From the IMG/VR virus record IMGVR_UViG_3300027770_000188, positions 1-30,991 of that record: a DNA stretch of 30,991 nucleotides. One strand, given 5' to 3'. Below the pieces are notes generated by a model, which saw nothing but the letters and a program-made list of their open reading frames with translations, was not told where the DNA came from and searched no databases. This document shows, piece after piece, positions 1-9,933 of this stretch. The translations under genes and the position numbers were made by a program. Source of the DNA: a virus. How positions within the stretch are numbered: position 1 is the stretch's first letter; the number at the start of each line of letters is the position of its first letter.

Positions 1-3000
1 AATCTTTTGATATCTCTACTACAGATTTATCAGCAGCCTCAGGAGCCGCAGCAGCCTTAGGAGCCGCAGCAGCCTTAGGAGCCGCAGTGGTAGCCTCAGG
101 AGCCGCAGCAGCCTTAGGAGCCGCAGTGGTAGCCTCAGGAGCCGCAGCAGCCTTAGGAGCCGCAGTGGTAGCCTCAGGAGCCGCAGCAGCTTTTCTTTTT
201 GCTAATTCGGTTTGAATTAGTTCAAGAGAATATCCTTCCACCTCTAAACCAATAACAACATCTTTTCCAGATAAACCAAGTACAACAAATCGAACATCAA
301 GCTGGGAACGTTCGTCTTCAGGCATTTTATCTACTTCTGCAATTGCTTGTTCAAGTGATTTTGTAGATACTCTTGAGTCAATAACACCCCTTGATCCTTT
401 AAGTATTTTATCTCTAATTTCAATATTAGTTTTGTGTTTAAATTTATTTTTAACAGCTATATCTGCTTGGGATCGCTTAAGAGCTTCATCTTGTGTCTCA
501 TCTAGTACCCAATGAAGTCCAAGCCAATCATTATCAGCAATTGATGAGGCAATTTCTGCTGCTTTTTCAAGTTGCAGTTCAGATATTCCCATTTTCTTGG
601 CTTTTGCCTTAGTTTTATCATTAACTTTAACACTTAGTGTTGGAGCCGCAGGAGCAGCCTCAGGAGCCGCAGCAGCCTCAGGAGCCGCAGCAGCCTCAGG
701 AGCCGCAGCAGCCTCAGGAGCCGCAGCAGCTTCTTCGCGAGCAGCATCAGCCGCATCAGCCTTGTCCCTTGCGTCACGGATTTCGTTTCTAAGTCTATCC
801 ATTATTTCATTTGTGGCTTCTAAAAGAGCACTATCTTCTCCTTCTCCAGCAGCCTCAGGAGCTTTAGGAGGGGGAGTCCCAGTACTAGTATCAACTTTCT
901 TTGGAGATAGTTTAGATCTAAACATTCCAAGTAAAGGAAGATCTAAGAATGAAACTCCAACACCTTTGTTATTAGGTCCTAAAGCAGCTTCTGCTTCGTC
1001 TAATACACCATTTGTTAGGTCTATTTGTTCTTGACCAATACTTCTACCAAAGATATCATTAATTTCTGAGACAGAATCAGCACCCAGTTTAGTGACTAAA
1101 CCTTGAGTTTGTTCTTCTATCTTATCAGCTAAATCATATAAATCCTGATCAGTAACCTGATAAAAATTAGATGTATGTGTGTATTCCCCACCACTATGTT
1201 GAGTTACAATAGTTTTTCCTTTTTTTGCTTGGTCAGATTCTAATAATGATTCTAATAGTCTATTTCTTTGCGATGAAGAAGATCTAGAACTTGGGTCTAT
1301 AGAATCCATAGCAGCTAAATAAAAAACTGCTTCTACATCATCTCTTGATAAAGTAGATACTCCAGTTTCTTCGTTAGTTGTACGATCCATTAAAGCAGAT
1401 AATCTTTGTGCCATGTCAACACGAACACGAAACTCTTGTTTCTTGTCTCCCCCAGACATTATACTAATTGCCTGTGCTATAAAAGGATTTTCCTTTCCAT
1501 TAGCTTGACTGTCTGAAACAGATAGTAAATCACCTAATCCAAGTCTATCTACTTTATCCATAAGAATATTTAATCTAGCTTGTGTTGATAGAGCACCTTT
1601 AAAGTCTTCAAAAGAAACGCCATCTGGTATACCCATAATAACCCTAGTAGCTAAATCTATATCCCTTGCTATACTGGGTTTTAATTCTGGTAAAGAACCT
1701 AATAAACCTACTTTACCTTTGTTTATTTGTCTATTAACATATTTACCCATATTTGTAGTACTTACTCTTTCGCCTACTTTACCAATTAATCTAATTGGGC
1801 CACCAAGAACTAAACCACCAATACCCTCTTCTATAGCATTTTGAACTACTGCTGAAGCACTAAAGTGTTCTTGGAATCCATTTGACATAGCTTCATATTG
1901 TTGAACACCAGATTCTACTACACCTTGTGCTGCTTCTCCAATAAAAAGTGCTGTAGATTTTTGTACAGTTTTTTTAAACAATGAAGTACCAGCTTTAGCT
2001 TCCGCAAAAATACCTCTAGTAGCTGGCATACTGTGCAGTATAGTTTCAGTTATATTGCTAGGAAGTATCTTTTGGGCTTTCCATAAATATTTATTTACTT
2101 GGGCTACTCTTGCACTAATAGATTCAAATTTTTCAAATGCGTTAGCAGTTTTTAATGCTTTTCTAATTAATGAAGAAGATTTTGCTGCTCTCTTCATTAA
2201 TAAAGCAGTTCCACCTATTGCACCATAGGTGCCTCCAGTAAAAAAGGTTAACGCAGCTGTTACCCCTATTTCAGCTAATTGATCATTACTATTAAAAGAA
2301 TTTACAACTAACGGTAAAGCTTGTGCCCCAAAAAAATACTCTAAACCACCTGCTTGTTTTTGGTACTCATTTATTGTAACTCCATATGCGTATTGATCTA
2401 TAGCATCTGCAATAAAATATTTAAATTGTAGTGGAGTATTTGCTGCGTTTTCTACGTCTTTTGGTTTAAGTTGCATTTCATTAAACAATAAATTATGTAA
2501 ACCAGGTTCTGCAATTTCTAATTCCGCTATTGCTTTTTTAGGGTCCCATGATTCTGGTTTTTCACTATCTGCTAAAATATCTAATACAGTATCTCCAGCA
2601 TAGGCACTAAATGGTACTGATCCTTTTAAATTAATTAAAGAAGGAGAACCTCTAATCCAACTCTCTAATTTTTGATCTGTTTTAGCTGTGTCTGTTAACA
2701 TTTCCCTTAAATATGTGCTTCTTGCTATTGCAGTAGCCCATAATTCACCCTTAATTCCACCCCGTGCTCTAACAGCAGCAATTACATTTGCTTGAGCATT
2801 TCTTCCTAATACTTCTGTAAATTGTGGTCCAGCTGCTTCTTTGTCAAATAGTTTACCCCATAAAGAAGCAGCTCTAAAATTCATATTATATACACTTGAA
2901 AAACTATTAGCTGCAGATTTAGGTTGAAAGAATTCAACAGAATCTGAAAACAATGCAACACTTAGTAATGGACTATCTTCTCTATTAATTTTCCAACTAT

Positions 3001-3349
3001 CTAATAACTTAGAAGTTGCTGAAGGATTAGATCCCATTTGCCTTTCTATATACTTTTCCTTATCATCTAAATAACTACTCTTAGCCTTAATATCTATATC
3101 TTCTAATTCTGAACCAGGTATATATTTTCTTTGCTCTTCTGTTCCTCTTAGAAACTCTAAAAAAGTATCGTTTTCTTTTTTTACTTCTTCATCTGTAAGA
3201 TGTAAACCAGGTAAATTAAAAGATACTGGTTTGGTTGTAATAGAATTTTGTGATTTATTTACTAAAGAAGAAATTTTATCTAATGTTAATTGTTCTCTAT
3301 TAGACTTATACGGAGAATTGTCAATATTGAATTGTTGAAAAGTTGACAT
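1..3349 (-). CDS. gp16-like internal virion (ejection) protein, C-terminus off window
   Basis: This reading frame is open from an ATG at 3349 to the left edge (1116 complete codons) without a stop, so the protein is incomplete. It begins MSTFQQFNIDNSPYK. An AAGGAAG ribosome binding site lies inside the end of the upstream gene. Length, position directly after gp14- and gp15-like genes, and hydrophobic glycine/alanine-rich helices near residues 350-385 and 500-520 fit a T7 gp16-type ejection protein, which is injected to form a channel across the envelope. I saw no lytic transglycosylase motif in the part present. Residues about 870-900 and 1050-1105 are repeats of AAAPEA and TTAAPKA units, separated by a charged segment of about 150 residues with normal composition. 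Assignment rests on context and size rather than a recognised domain; a large virion-associated enzyme is an alternative. Confidence 0.65.
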   Translation of the reverse strand, partial: MSTFQQFNIDNSPYKSNREQLTLDKISSLVNKSQNSITTKPVSFNLPGLHLTDEEVKKENDTFLEFLRGTEEQRKYIPGSELEDIDIKAKSSYLDDKEKYIERQMGSNPSATSKLLDSWKINREDSPLLSVALFSDSVEFFQPKSAANSFSSVYNMNFRAASLWGKLFDKEAAGPQFTEVLGRNAQANVIAAVRARGGIKGELWATAIARSTYLREMLTDTAKTDQKLESWIRGSPSLINLKGSVPFSAYAGDTVLDILADSEKPESWDPKKAIAELEIAEPGLHNLLFNEMQLKPKDVENAANTPLQFKYFIADAIDQYAYGVTINEYQKQAGGLEYFFGAQALPLVVNSFNSNDQLAEIGVTAALTFFTGGTYGAIGGTALLMKRAAKSSSLIRKALKTANAFEKFESISARVAQVNKYLWKAQKILPSNITETILHSMPATRGIFAEAKAGTSLFKKTVQKSTALFIGEAAQGVVESGVQQYEAMSNGFQEHFSASAVVQNAIEEGIGGLVLGGPIRLIGKVGERVSTTNMGKYVNRQINKGKVGLLGSLPELKPSIARDIDLATRVIMGIPDGVSFEDFKGALSTQARLNILMDKVDRLGLGDLLSVSDSQANGKENPFIAQAISIMSGGDKKQEFRVRVDMAQRLSALMDRTTNEETGVSTLSRDDVEAVFYLAAMDSIDPSSRSSSSQRNRLLESLLESDQAKKGKTIVTQHSGGEYTHTSNFYQVTDQDLYDLADKIEEQTQGLVTKLGADSVSEINDIFGRSIGQEQIDLTNGVLDEAEAALGPNNKGVGVSFLDLPLLGMFRSKLSPKKVDTSTGTPPPKAPEAAGEGEDSALLEATNEIMDRLRNEIRDARDKADAADAAREEAAAAPEAAAAPEAAAAPEAAAAPEAAPAAPTLSVKVNDKTKAKAKKMGISELQLEKAAEIASSIADNDWLGLHWVLDETQDEALKRSQADIAVKNKFKHKTNIEIRDKILKGSRGVIDSRVSTKSLEQAIAEVDKMPEDERSQLDVRFVVLGLSGKDVVIGLEVEGYSLELIQTELAKRKAAAAPEATTAAPKAAAAPEATTAAPKAAAAPEATTAAPKAAAAPKAAAAPEAADKSVVEISKD
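37..189 (-). repeat. Tandem 18/21-nt in-frame repeats (Ala-Pro-Glu/Lys)
   Basis: Eight consecutive units of 18 nt (cctcaggagccgcagcag or its cctt variant) and 21 nt (ending cagtggtag) occur here, read on the plus strand. They mostly alternate as a 39-nt higher-order unit seen three times. All units are multiples of three and encode AAAPEA/AAAPKA/TTAAPKA on the minus strand, so copy number can change without a frameshift. Confidence 0.95.
658..729 (-). repeat. Four perfect 18-nt in-frame repeats (AAAPEA)
   Basis: Four identical copies of cctcaggagccgcagcag (plus strand) lie inside the gp16-like gene. The unit is the same as in the tract at 37-189, about 470 nt away, so the two tracts probably share an origin by slippage or internal duplication. 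Confidence 0.95.
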
Positions 3350-3353
3350 AAAT

Positions 3354-6300
3354 TTAATTCTTCCTTAATTGTTTTCTATATGATTCTAGATCTACTTTGG
3401 TTGCTTTAGATTGTTTTTCTGCTTCATCTTTAATCCTGTTTATTGTAGCTTCTGAATAGATGTTTTTTGGTACTGGTTCGCCATTTTTTTGATCTACAAG
3501 CATAAAAGCATCGTTTATAGATAATAAAGCAACTCCGTCCATACCTCTGAGAACAAAATCCCATGTTGGTAAATTAGCTCTTTTATCTCTATTATAGGTA
3601 AGGTTTTGTCTTAATTCAGAAAAACCTGGAGTTTTTCTATCTAAACCTTCACTTTTCATAAATGGTAATTTTCCGCCATCTTCTCTGTATTTTATATCAA
3701 TTGCTACTAAAGTATCAAAAAACGATAATCTGCTGTCTATACATTTTTGTATAGTTGCGGGAATATTTCTCATTGGAGGAGAGTCTGTTCCATTTGCCCT
3801 AAACCACGGATCAAGTGCTGCCTTAAAATACTTATCTGACAAATATAAATCGGATAAGATTACAGAACCAACAACAAACATTGGCCCATTGGCTTTACCA
3901 ATAGACTCATTGTTTGGATCTACTAGTTTATCTGGTGTAAATATTTTTTCCAATTCAGCTACATAAATAGGATAACCCATTTTAGTGGTTTCTTGATTAC
4001 CTCCCCAAAAACTAGACTTCATGATTGGTAAAATAGCTAACTGTTTTGCTACTGCATCTTGACTTTCATTTATTAAAGCAAGAGAGAATGTTGATTCTGG
4101 ATCATTTCCATAAACAGTTGCTGAGTTTCCTAACTCAAAAAACTGATTATTATCTGCATCTATTGTAGTTCCTCTAAATGTAATCATAGTATTAACAGGA
4201 CTTACTCCAATACGATGTCCAGCTGATTGTGGTTTATTTGCTTGAGAATCAATATCTAAAACTACATCTATATGATGAGCGTACAATGAAAGATAAGTTT
4301 CACCTGCTTTATTATTTGGTTTTATAGTGCCATTTTGTATCCCATTAAAAAATAATTCATTAGCTAGTTCAAATAAAGCTGGATTATTTTCAGTTGCTCT
4401 TTCAATTATTTGTGCACTTATTTTAAGTTTTTGTTCTGGAGACATGTCTGCTAAAGTTCCTATTGGAAAACTAGCAAGCAATACAGGTTCTAATACTTTA
4501 GCAACATCTTCTTTAGTGTATTTCTCCTGAAAAACTCTATTAATACTAGCAACTAAAATGTCAGGGTCCCATTCTTTATTTCTTGGGGAAATTGGTTTAT
4601 TTGGTAATTTAACATTAGGGTCCATTGCTAATGGTAAAAAAGATGCTTGTGCCACAAATGCTGAAGATATTACAATACCATCTTTATTTTTAAAGAAAAT
4701 GTCCTTTGGATTTGTTTCTCCTACTGTAGCAGTAGCTGCTAGTTGTTTATCTCCAGCTGAAAATCTAGCTAATTCAATAACAATTCCTAGTTGTGCCTGT
4801 ACGCGTTTTATTTCTTCTGGATCATTCATCCCAGCAATCATACCTTCAACATTTGTTTCTTCAGCCCAGTTAGCACCTACTAATGCTCTTGTTATTTGAA
4901 AAGGTAGTCCATGAATTTCAGGTAGTGTTCCTGTAGAGTCGTAAGCACGTTTATAAGCTTTACCCATTAAAGATAGTAAAGTTAAATCGTATTTACCCAT
5001 ATCAGATTTAAGGTAATCCTGATTACCATTTCCTATTCTTTCTAAAACAGTTAAATACATCTTACCAAAAAATCTTTTATCTTCAATAGGGGAATCTGAT
5101 TTTAAAAAAGATCGACCAGTTACTTGTACTTGACTAAAAGTAAATAAAGATTCTGCAGTCCATTGTTCATTTTCAATTGGACTTAGTGGAATTCTTGAAA
5201 TATCTAAACTAATTTTACCATTAATCCAATCATCAGTCCGTTTAGCAAAATCGCGAATTAGGGCATCAGGTGGAGTATCTGTTTTTGGTGTAACTGGGTT
5301 TAAAGAAGGAATATTTGACCAAAGCTCTGGAAAATTGTGTACTATTTCAATCTTTAAATTTTCTATTGCTTGAGCATGTTGTAATATAATAGGAGCATCT
5401 TCATTAACTATATTTATAAATCTAATTGCATCGTTAACTTCCTCTGGTGGAATTTCCTCATAAGATTCCCATTCTAGATCTGGATTTTGTTTTTTCCATT
5501 CATTAATTATCTTTAAACTTTGAAGTGCATTTTGTAGTACTGATTTAAATTGTGAATTTTCACCACTATATAATGATCCTGTTAATGTTGCACTTTGAAT
5601 AGAACCGTTTGCAGCATTATCATTTCCAGTACCTGGTCCCATACTAAATTTAGCTGCTTGCGGGAGTAAAGTATCTGGTTTTATTATATTCTTTCTTTCT
5701 GCTAGTGCTGCTTTTTCTTCTGCTATTTTTTCTTTTCCCGCTGCAATTCCTTGCCTTAGTTGCTCTGCTTTTAAACGCGCTTCTTCTTCTTGTATTCTTT
5801 TGACATTTTTAATACCAGCTAAATCTATTTTACTAGCAACAGTTGAATATTTTCTAAGTAATTCAAAATTATTTAAAGTAAATCCATCATGAATCATTTT
5901 TTTCTGAGCTTCTGGTGTTAAAGAGTTATACCATTCTGCGTAGTTAATTTTTGCTTTTAATACACCTGTATTTTTATCTTCTAAATACAAATCCCTAAGA
6001 TTATTAATATCAACTCCAAGTTTTGTTGATATAGTTTTTAAAGAAGAATCAACACTTGTTTTTAATTCTAATTCATCACCATACAAATCAAATGCTGCTA
6101 CTTTAAGTTCTAAATTTTCAATTGCATCTTCTGCATTTTGATTTATCTCTTTTCTTGTTTTTTCAGAAAGTAAAACATTAGTTCTTCCATTTTGAATAAG
6201 AATTTTTTCTGCTAGTTGATTTGCTGTAAGTCCAGACTGTTTGATTTCTTCTGGAGAAAATCCCATTAAAGCTACTACGCCATTTGCGTTATTACCTTTA

Positions 6301-7568
6301 CTCATCCAATCATTAATTTCTTTTTCTACTATATCTAATTTTTCAATTGGTGTTAAAGAAAACCAATTTGGATATTTTTCTTGTAATCTTGAGTCTGTTC
6401 CAGTTTCCATAGCCAAACTAAATTGCTCATAAACAAGTGGTATGGTATTTTGAATTAAAGATCTTTTTTCTACTCTAGACATATCCATAGTACCAAGATG
6501 TCTAGTCATTGTACCTAAATAAATACCTAAACCATCTATTTTATCAGCAGTATCTTTAAAGTTTGATTGACCTAAAACCAAAGAAGTAGCTGCATTTTCT
6601 TGCACTAGACTTAAATTAAAATCGTTAGCTGCGTCAAAAATTTGTTTAGCTATTTTAGTAGATAGTTCTGGAAGTCTTCTAGTTATTTCTTGTACAACTT
6701 CAATAGGAGTTGTAGCTTTAGCTAGTGGCCTAAGGAATTGTTCTGTAAGTAAGTCATAAACAGTTCCCGAAAAATGTTCTAAATCAGGAGCTAACCTAGC
6801 ATCATCTACCAAATCAAAAAAGGGTTTATATTTACCTATAACTGCTTGATCTCCAGCTCTAGCAGCTTTCTGAAGATCTGGTGATGGTACTGCTATAGAT
6901 TGTACTATTGCTAGTTCAACCATACTTAGTTGATCATCTACAGTCTTTTGGTTTATCTTAGAATTAGTTTCAAAGTTTTTTATCTTAAACCAATCATTAT
7001 ATTTTGCTGTTGGAAACTTACTAGAATATTCTTTATTAAATTGTTGTATTAATTCAGGTGAGTCTGTTCTAGTTTGGTTTCTATCTAAAAAACTAGCCAA
7101 TTCTTTTGTATACCTAGTTTGTTCAAATGTATTTCTAGCTTCGTCAGATAACCATTTTTTATTAACAGAAAGACTAAGTTTTTCTTTCCAAGAATCTCCT
7201 AATACTGGAGTCCATACATCTTTCATCGATGCATCAAGTTGATTTTGTTTTTCTTCTGGGGTTAATTTAGGATCGTTATCTAACTTTTCAAAGTTCATTT
7301 GAACAATATTAATTTTTTCTTCATCAACTCTTTTTCCAATATCAGCAAAAGTATCAATTGCTTTACCAATGCCACCAGCAATTTCTGCGAGTCCTGCATA
7401 CATAGCCGCATCACCAGTTGCAGCAACTTGTTGGGCTGTCTGTCCAAGTTGGATTTGTCCTCCACTTAGTTGAGCAGACTTATAATTTGGTTGTGTTGCA
7501 TTAATTTCTGTATTTGGGGCAATTCGTTTTAATGAAAATGGATTATCTGAAGAATTCATTTGTGACAT
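3354..7568 (-). CDS. gp15-like internal virion (ejection) protein
   Basis: A 1404-aa protein starting at an ATG preceded by AAGGAGAAATAAT. It lies between a gp14-like gene and a long gp16-like gene, the conserved 14-15-16 order of the T7-type internal core, whose products are ejected with the DNA and build the periplasmic tunnel. The protein is largely helical and hydrophilic. It has a small Gly/Ala-rich helix near residues 55-70 and a charged coiled-coil stretch near residues 585-625 (many E-A-K/E-E-A-R repeats). No catalytic motif was recognised. It is nearly twice the length of T7 gp15 (747 aa), so extra domains or a fusion are likely. Role assigned from gene order and general composition, not from a clear sequence match. 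Confidence 0.65.
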   Translation of the reverse strand: MSQMNSSDNPFSLKRIAPNTEINATQPNYKSAQLSGGQIQLGQTAQQVAATGDAAMYAGLAEIAGGIGKAIDTFADIGKRVDEEKINIVQMNFEKLDNDPKLTPEEKQNQLDASMKDVWTPVLGDSWKEKLSLSVNKKWLSDEARNTFEQTRYTKELASFLDRNQTRTDSPELIQQFNKEYSSKFPTAKYNDWFKIKNFETNSKINQKTVDDQLSMVELAIVQSIAVPSPDLQKAARAGDQAVIGKYKPFFDLVDDARLAPDLEHFSGTVYDLLTEQFLRPLAKATTPIEVVQEITRRLPELSTKIAKQIFDAANDFNLSLVQENAATSLVLGQSNFKDTADKIDGLGIYLGTMTRHLGTMDMSRVEKRSLIQNTIPLVYEQFSLAMETGTDSRLQEKYPNWFSLTPIEKLDIVEKEINDWMSKGNNANGVVALMGFSPEEIKQSGLTANQLAEKILIQNGRTNVLLSEKTRKEINQNAEDAIENLELKVAAFDLYGDELELKTSVDSSLKTISTKLGVDINNLRDLYLEDKNTGVLKAKINYAEWYNSLTPEAQKKMIHDGFTLNNFELLRKYSTVASKIDLAGIKNVKRIQEEEARLKAEQLRQGIAAGKEKIAEEKAALAERKNIIKPDTLLPQAAKFSMGPGTGNDNAANGSIQSATLTGSLYSGENSQFKSVLQNALQSLKIINEWKKQNPDLEWESYEEIPPEEVNDAIRFINIVNEDAPIILQHAQAIENLKIEIVHNFPELWSNIPSLNPVTPKTDTPPDALIRDFAKRTDDWINGKISLDISRIPLSPIENEQWTAESLFTFSQVQVTGRSFLKSDSPIEDKRFFGKMYLTVLERIGNGNQDYLKSDMGKYDLTLLSLMGKAYKRAYDSTGTLPEIHGLPFQITRALVGANWAEETNVEGMIAGMNDPEEIKRVQAQLGIVIELARFSAGDKQLAATATVGETNPKDIFFKNKDGIVISSAFVAQASFLPLAMDPNVKLPNKPISPRNKEWDPDILVASINRVFQEKYTKEDVAKVLEPVLLASFPIGTLADMSPEQKLKISAQIIERATENNPALFELANELFFNGIQNGTIKPNNKAGETYLSLYAHHIDVVLDIDSQANKPQSAGHRIGVSPVNTMITFRGTTIDADNNQFFELGNSATVYGNDPESTFSLALINESQDAVAKQLAILPIMKSSFWGGNQETTKMGYPIYVAELEKIFTPDKLVDPNNESIGKANGPMFVVGSVILSDLYLSDKYFKAALDPWFRANGTDSPPMRNIPATIQKCIDSRLSFFDTLVAIDIKYREDGGKLPFMKSEGLDRKTPGFSELRQNLTYNRDKRANLPTWDFVLRGMDGVALLSINDAFMLVDQKNGEPVPKNIYSEATINRIKDEAEKQSKATKVDLESYRKQLRKN

Positions 7569-7579
7569 ATTATTTCTCC

Positions 7580-8260
7580 TTAGTGTGGACCCATACCAGG
7601 TATAAAGGTTGGATTTCCACTATAACTAGTAGCCGCTCCAGCAATACCTGCACCAATTTGCAACATACCAGAAACAACCCCACCAGTAGCAGCTGCATTA
7701 GCATCTCCTAATATAGGTGCTTCATCATACAGTTGGATATTAGGCATAAAGATATTTTCTGTTTGTTGTGAGAGCATATTTTGTGTTTGATTATCAATAT
7801 TTTTAGCTTGGGCTAGTCTATTTTTTTCTAGTTGAACTGCATTTGTTAATCCACTTATAGCTTGCATAGCAGCCAGTGTTCCATACATTCCACTATTAGA
7901 AGATATACCACGTAAAGCAAATGAGGTTAATAAAGAACTTTTTTGATTTCTAAGGCTATCTGAAAGTTCTTTTTGTTGAAAGTTTGTAGAGTCACTTAAA
8001 GATTCTTTATTATCCCGTTGAAAAGAGTATGCAGATTTAGCTATTGCATCATTTTTCTTTAATTGTTGGGCATATAAATAAGATGCTTGGAATTGCTCTC
8101 TAGCATTAGAAAGTGTTTTTTGAGAATTACTTTGAATCCATCGACGATAAGCTGCGTCGTTAGCCTGTTGTATTTCGGCTTTTTTAGCTAGTCCACCAAA
8201 AATTGAACTTGCTCCACCAGCAATAGCTCCACCAATTGCCATAATTGTCATTGGTTCCAT
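7580..8260 (-). CDS. gp14-like internal virion protein B
   Basis: A 226-aa protein with an AAGGAG site 7 nt before ATG. The N-terminus is a Gly/Ala-rich hydrophobic segment (about residues 5-24, IMAIGGAIAGGASSIFGG). A long Gln/Asn/Ala-rich helical region follows, then a second Gly/Ala-rich segment near residues 190-212. T7 gp14 (196 aa) and its marine podovirus relatives have this layout; gp14 is ejected first and is thought to form the outer-membrane part of the DNA channel. It follows terL with an 11-nt gap and precedes the gp15- and gp16-like genes, as expected for the ejection module. The hydrophobic ends and helical middle are visible; the functional assignment follows from the family and order. 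Confidence 0.75.
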   Translation of the reverse strand: MEPMTIMAIGGAIAGGASSIFGGLAKKAEIQQANDAAYRRWIQSNSQKTLSNAREQFQASYLYAQQLKKNDAIAKSAYSFQRDNKESLSDSTNFQQKELSDSLRNQKSSLLTSFALRGISSNSGMYGTLAAMQAISGLTNAVQLEKNRLAQAKNIDNQTQNMLSQQTENIFMPNIQLYDEAPILGDANAAATGGVVSGMLQIGAGIAGAATSYSGNPTFIPGMGPH

Positions 8261-8271
8261 GAATTAACTCC

Positions 8272-9933
8272 TTACCAACCCCATTGGTTTCTTTTTGATT
8301 TTTGTTTTTGATTGGTTGCAACAACCTTTGTAGCACCACTAGTTGGGGCATAGTCACCAGCCCTAAAATTATTAGCCCAGTCATGAATTCTTTTCTTCCA
8401 TTCTTTATCTTTAATGTCTTCAGAAGCCCTCTCTGTATCTAAAGACATATGTGATTTATAGAATTCTACAGCTGCTGCAAGAACGTCTACTCTATCGTCA
8501 TGCTTTAAAGCACCACGACCAGAATGTAATCTAGTTAATTGTATTTGATTTGTTTGATCTTTCATAGCTTTTCTAGCTACGACTAATCTATGCATAGAGA
8601 TTACAGGTTCTAAGGTTGAAATAATTCTTAATTCTTTTTGACCTTTAACTCTATATTCTTCTATACCAACCTTACCACAATGATTTATTAAATAAGGAGT
8701 AAGGACTTTAGTAAATAATCCATCACCAAAATTAGATTCTACTCTAACTAAGGGAATATGGTATTCATTTACTAACTTAGCAATCTTAGCTAAGACATGA
8801 TCATCATACCCACCTTGGATACCCAGTAACTCATGGACAAAGATAACTCCACTTAATACAGAGGAAATACATATGCCTGTCTCATCAGTTCCTCTGCCGC
8901 TGGGATCTATACATAGGTGGCTATGTTGATATTTAATATATTTGTTACTAATAAACATAGGATCACATATGTGATCACCAGTCATACCAAAGCTAGGAAC
9001 ATCTCTCATTGGATTCTGCCCTTGCCAGATTATCTTATCTGGACCAAGCTCAGGATCTAGATCCATGACTATTAGATCCCTAAGCTTTAATGGGTATCTA
9101 TCCGCATCGGCTAGGGATGTTACCAGCTTGTATTGCAGGGCATAGTGGCTAGGGCCGATTTTAGCCCGTCTGGAGCCAAGCTCGTCCTTATTGAACCGTT
9201 CGGGCTGTGTTGCCTCTCCTGCCTCCAGATCCAATCCTAGGACCCAAGGAGCCACGTCCTCTACCTCGTAGGGAAGAGAGGTATCTGGCATCTCGGCAGG
9301 ATACTTAATCATGGGATAGGATTCTTTTAGGATATTGTAAATAGAGTCCTGATAATGGGGTGTACCTAAGAAGATTACTCTAGAGTTCTTATTCCTAATA
9401 CTTTCTAGTTCTGCTAACTTCTTAAGTAAAGCTTCTTTACCAACTGGAGTTTCATTCTTACCCGAGATTTCAATATCGTCTAGGACTACACGGTCAGCGT
9501 GTAAACCTGTGATCTGACCTGTGATGCCTCTAGCAGCACAGTTTAGATCTTGTGTAAACTTGGTTCTAACCGCTAGGTTAAAACCAAGTGCATTGTCTTT
9601 ATCCTCGTCCCGAGGTATCATATAGTGACAATAAGGGACTACAGATAGGATCTTTCTAGCCTGAGAGACAAAATCGATAGCTTTACCCTGGGTATTTGAC
9701 AATACTAGGAAGGTTAAATTAGGGTCCCTAAGCCATTCCCAGCTCGCTAGGCAAGCTGTGATGGTAGACTTACCCGTACCGCGTCCTGCGGCTATGATGG
9801 CATCTGACTGCCCTTCTTGGATCTCTCTGGCTAATTCATACTGTATCTTAGTAGGTTCCCCAAGTCCTAAATGCTTAAAGCAAAAATATAGATGGTTTCT
9901 AAAATCATTGATTACTTCTTGGGGAACTTTCAT
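8272..9933 (-). CDS. terL: Terminase large subunit (gp19 / DNA maturase B)
   Basis: A 553-aa packaging motor ATPase and headful/concatemer nuclease. Walker A is GRGTGKST at residues 50-57, Walker B is VVLDDIE at 149-155, and the coupling motif is FLGTP near 188-192. The C-terminal RNase H-like nuclease acidic residues are visible as CIDPSGRGTDETG (D343, D350), VESN (E399) and KHDDRVD (D479, D480, D483). The C-terminal tail is basic (KQKSKRNQWGW). Length is close to T7 gp19 (586 aa). Its ATG overlaps the TerS stop (TAATG), so the two subunits are translationally coupled. The protein acts at the portal vertex, moving DNA into the prohead. Confidence 0.96.
   Translation of the reverse strand: MKVPQEVINDFRNHLYFCFKHLGLGEPTKIQYELAREIQEGQSDAIIAAGRGTGKSTITACLASWEWLRDPNLTFLVLSNTQGKAIDFVSQARKILSVVPYCHYMIPRDEDKDNALGFNLAVRTKFTQDLNCAARGITGQITGLHADRVVLDDIEISGKNETPVGKEALLKKLAELESIRNKNSRVIFLGTPHYQDSIYNILKESYPMIKYPAEMPDTSLPYEVEDVAPWVLGLDLEAGEATQPERFNKDELGSRRAKIGPSHYALQYKLVTSLADADRYPLKLRDLIVMDLDPELGPDKIIWQGQNPMRDVPSFGMTGDHICDPMFISNKYIKYQHSHLCIDPSGRGTDETGICISSVLSGVIFVHELLGIQGGYDDHVLAKIAKLVNEYHIPLVRVESNFGDGLFTKVLTPYLINHCGKVGIEEYRVKGQKELRIISTLEPVISMHRLVVARKAMKDQTNQIQLTRLHSGRGALKHDDRVDVLAAAVEFYKSHMSLDTERASEDIKDKEWKKRIHDWANNFRAGDYAPTSGATKVVATNQKQKSKRNQWGW

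Noticed and set aside
37-729. Repeat tracts as a possible CRISPR array
   Set aside because: Units are contiguous, all multiples of three, without unique spacers, and encode a protein repeat.
597-1034. Plus-strand open frame rich in Ala/Ser repeats
   Set aside because: It is antisense to the gp16-like gene, which is open across this whole stretch; the repeats arise from the complementary AAAPEA-coding units.
4558-4899. Plus-strand 113-codon frame
   Set aside because: Antisense shadow inside the gp15-like gene, without ribosome binding site or protein-like composition.
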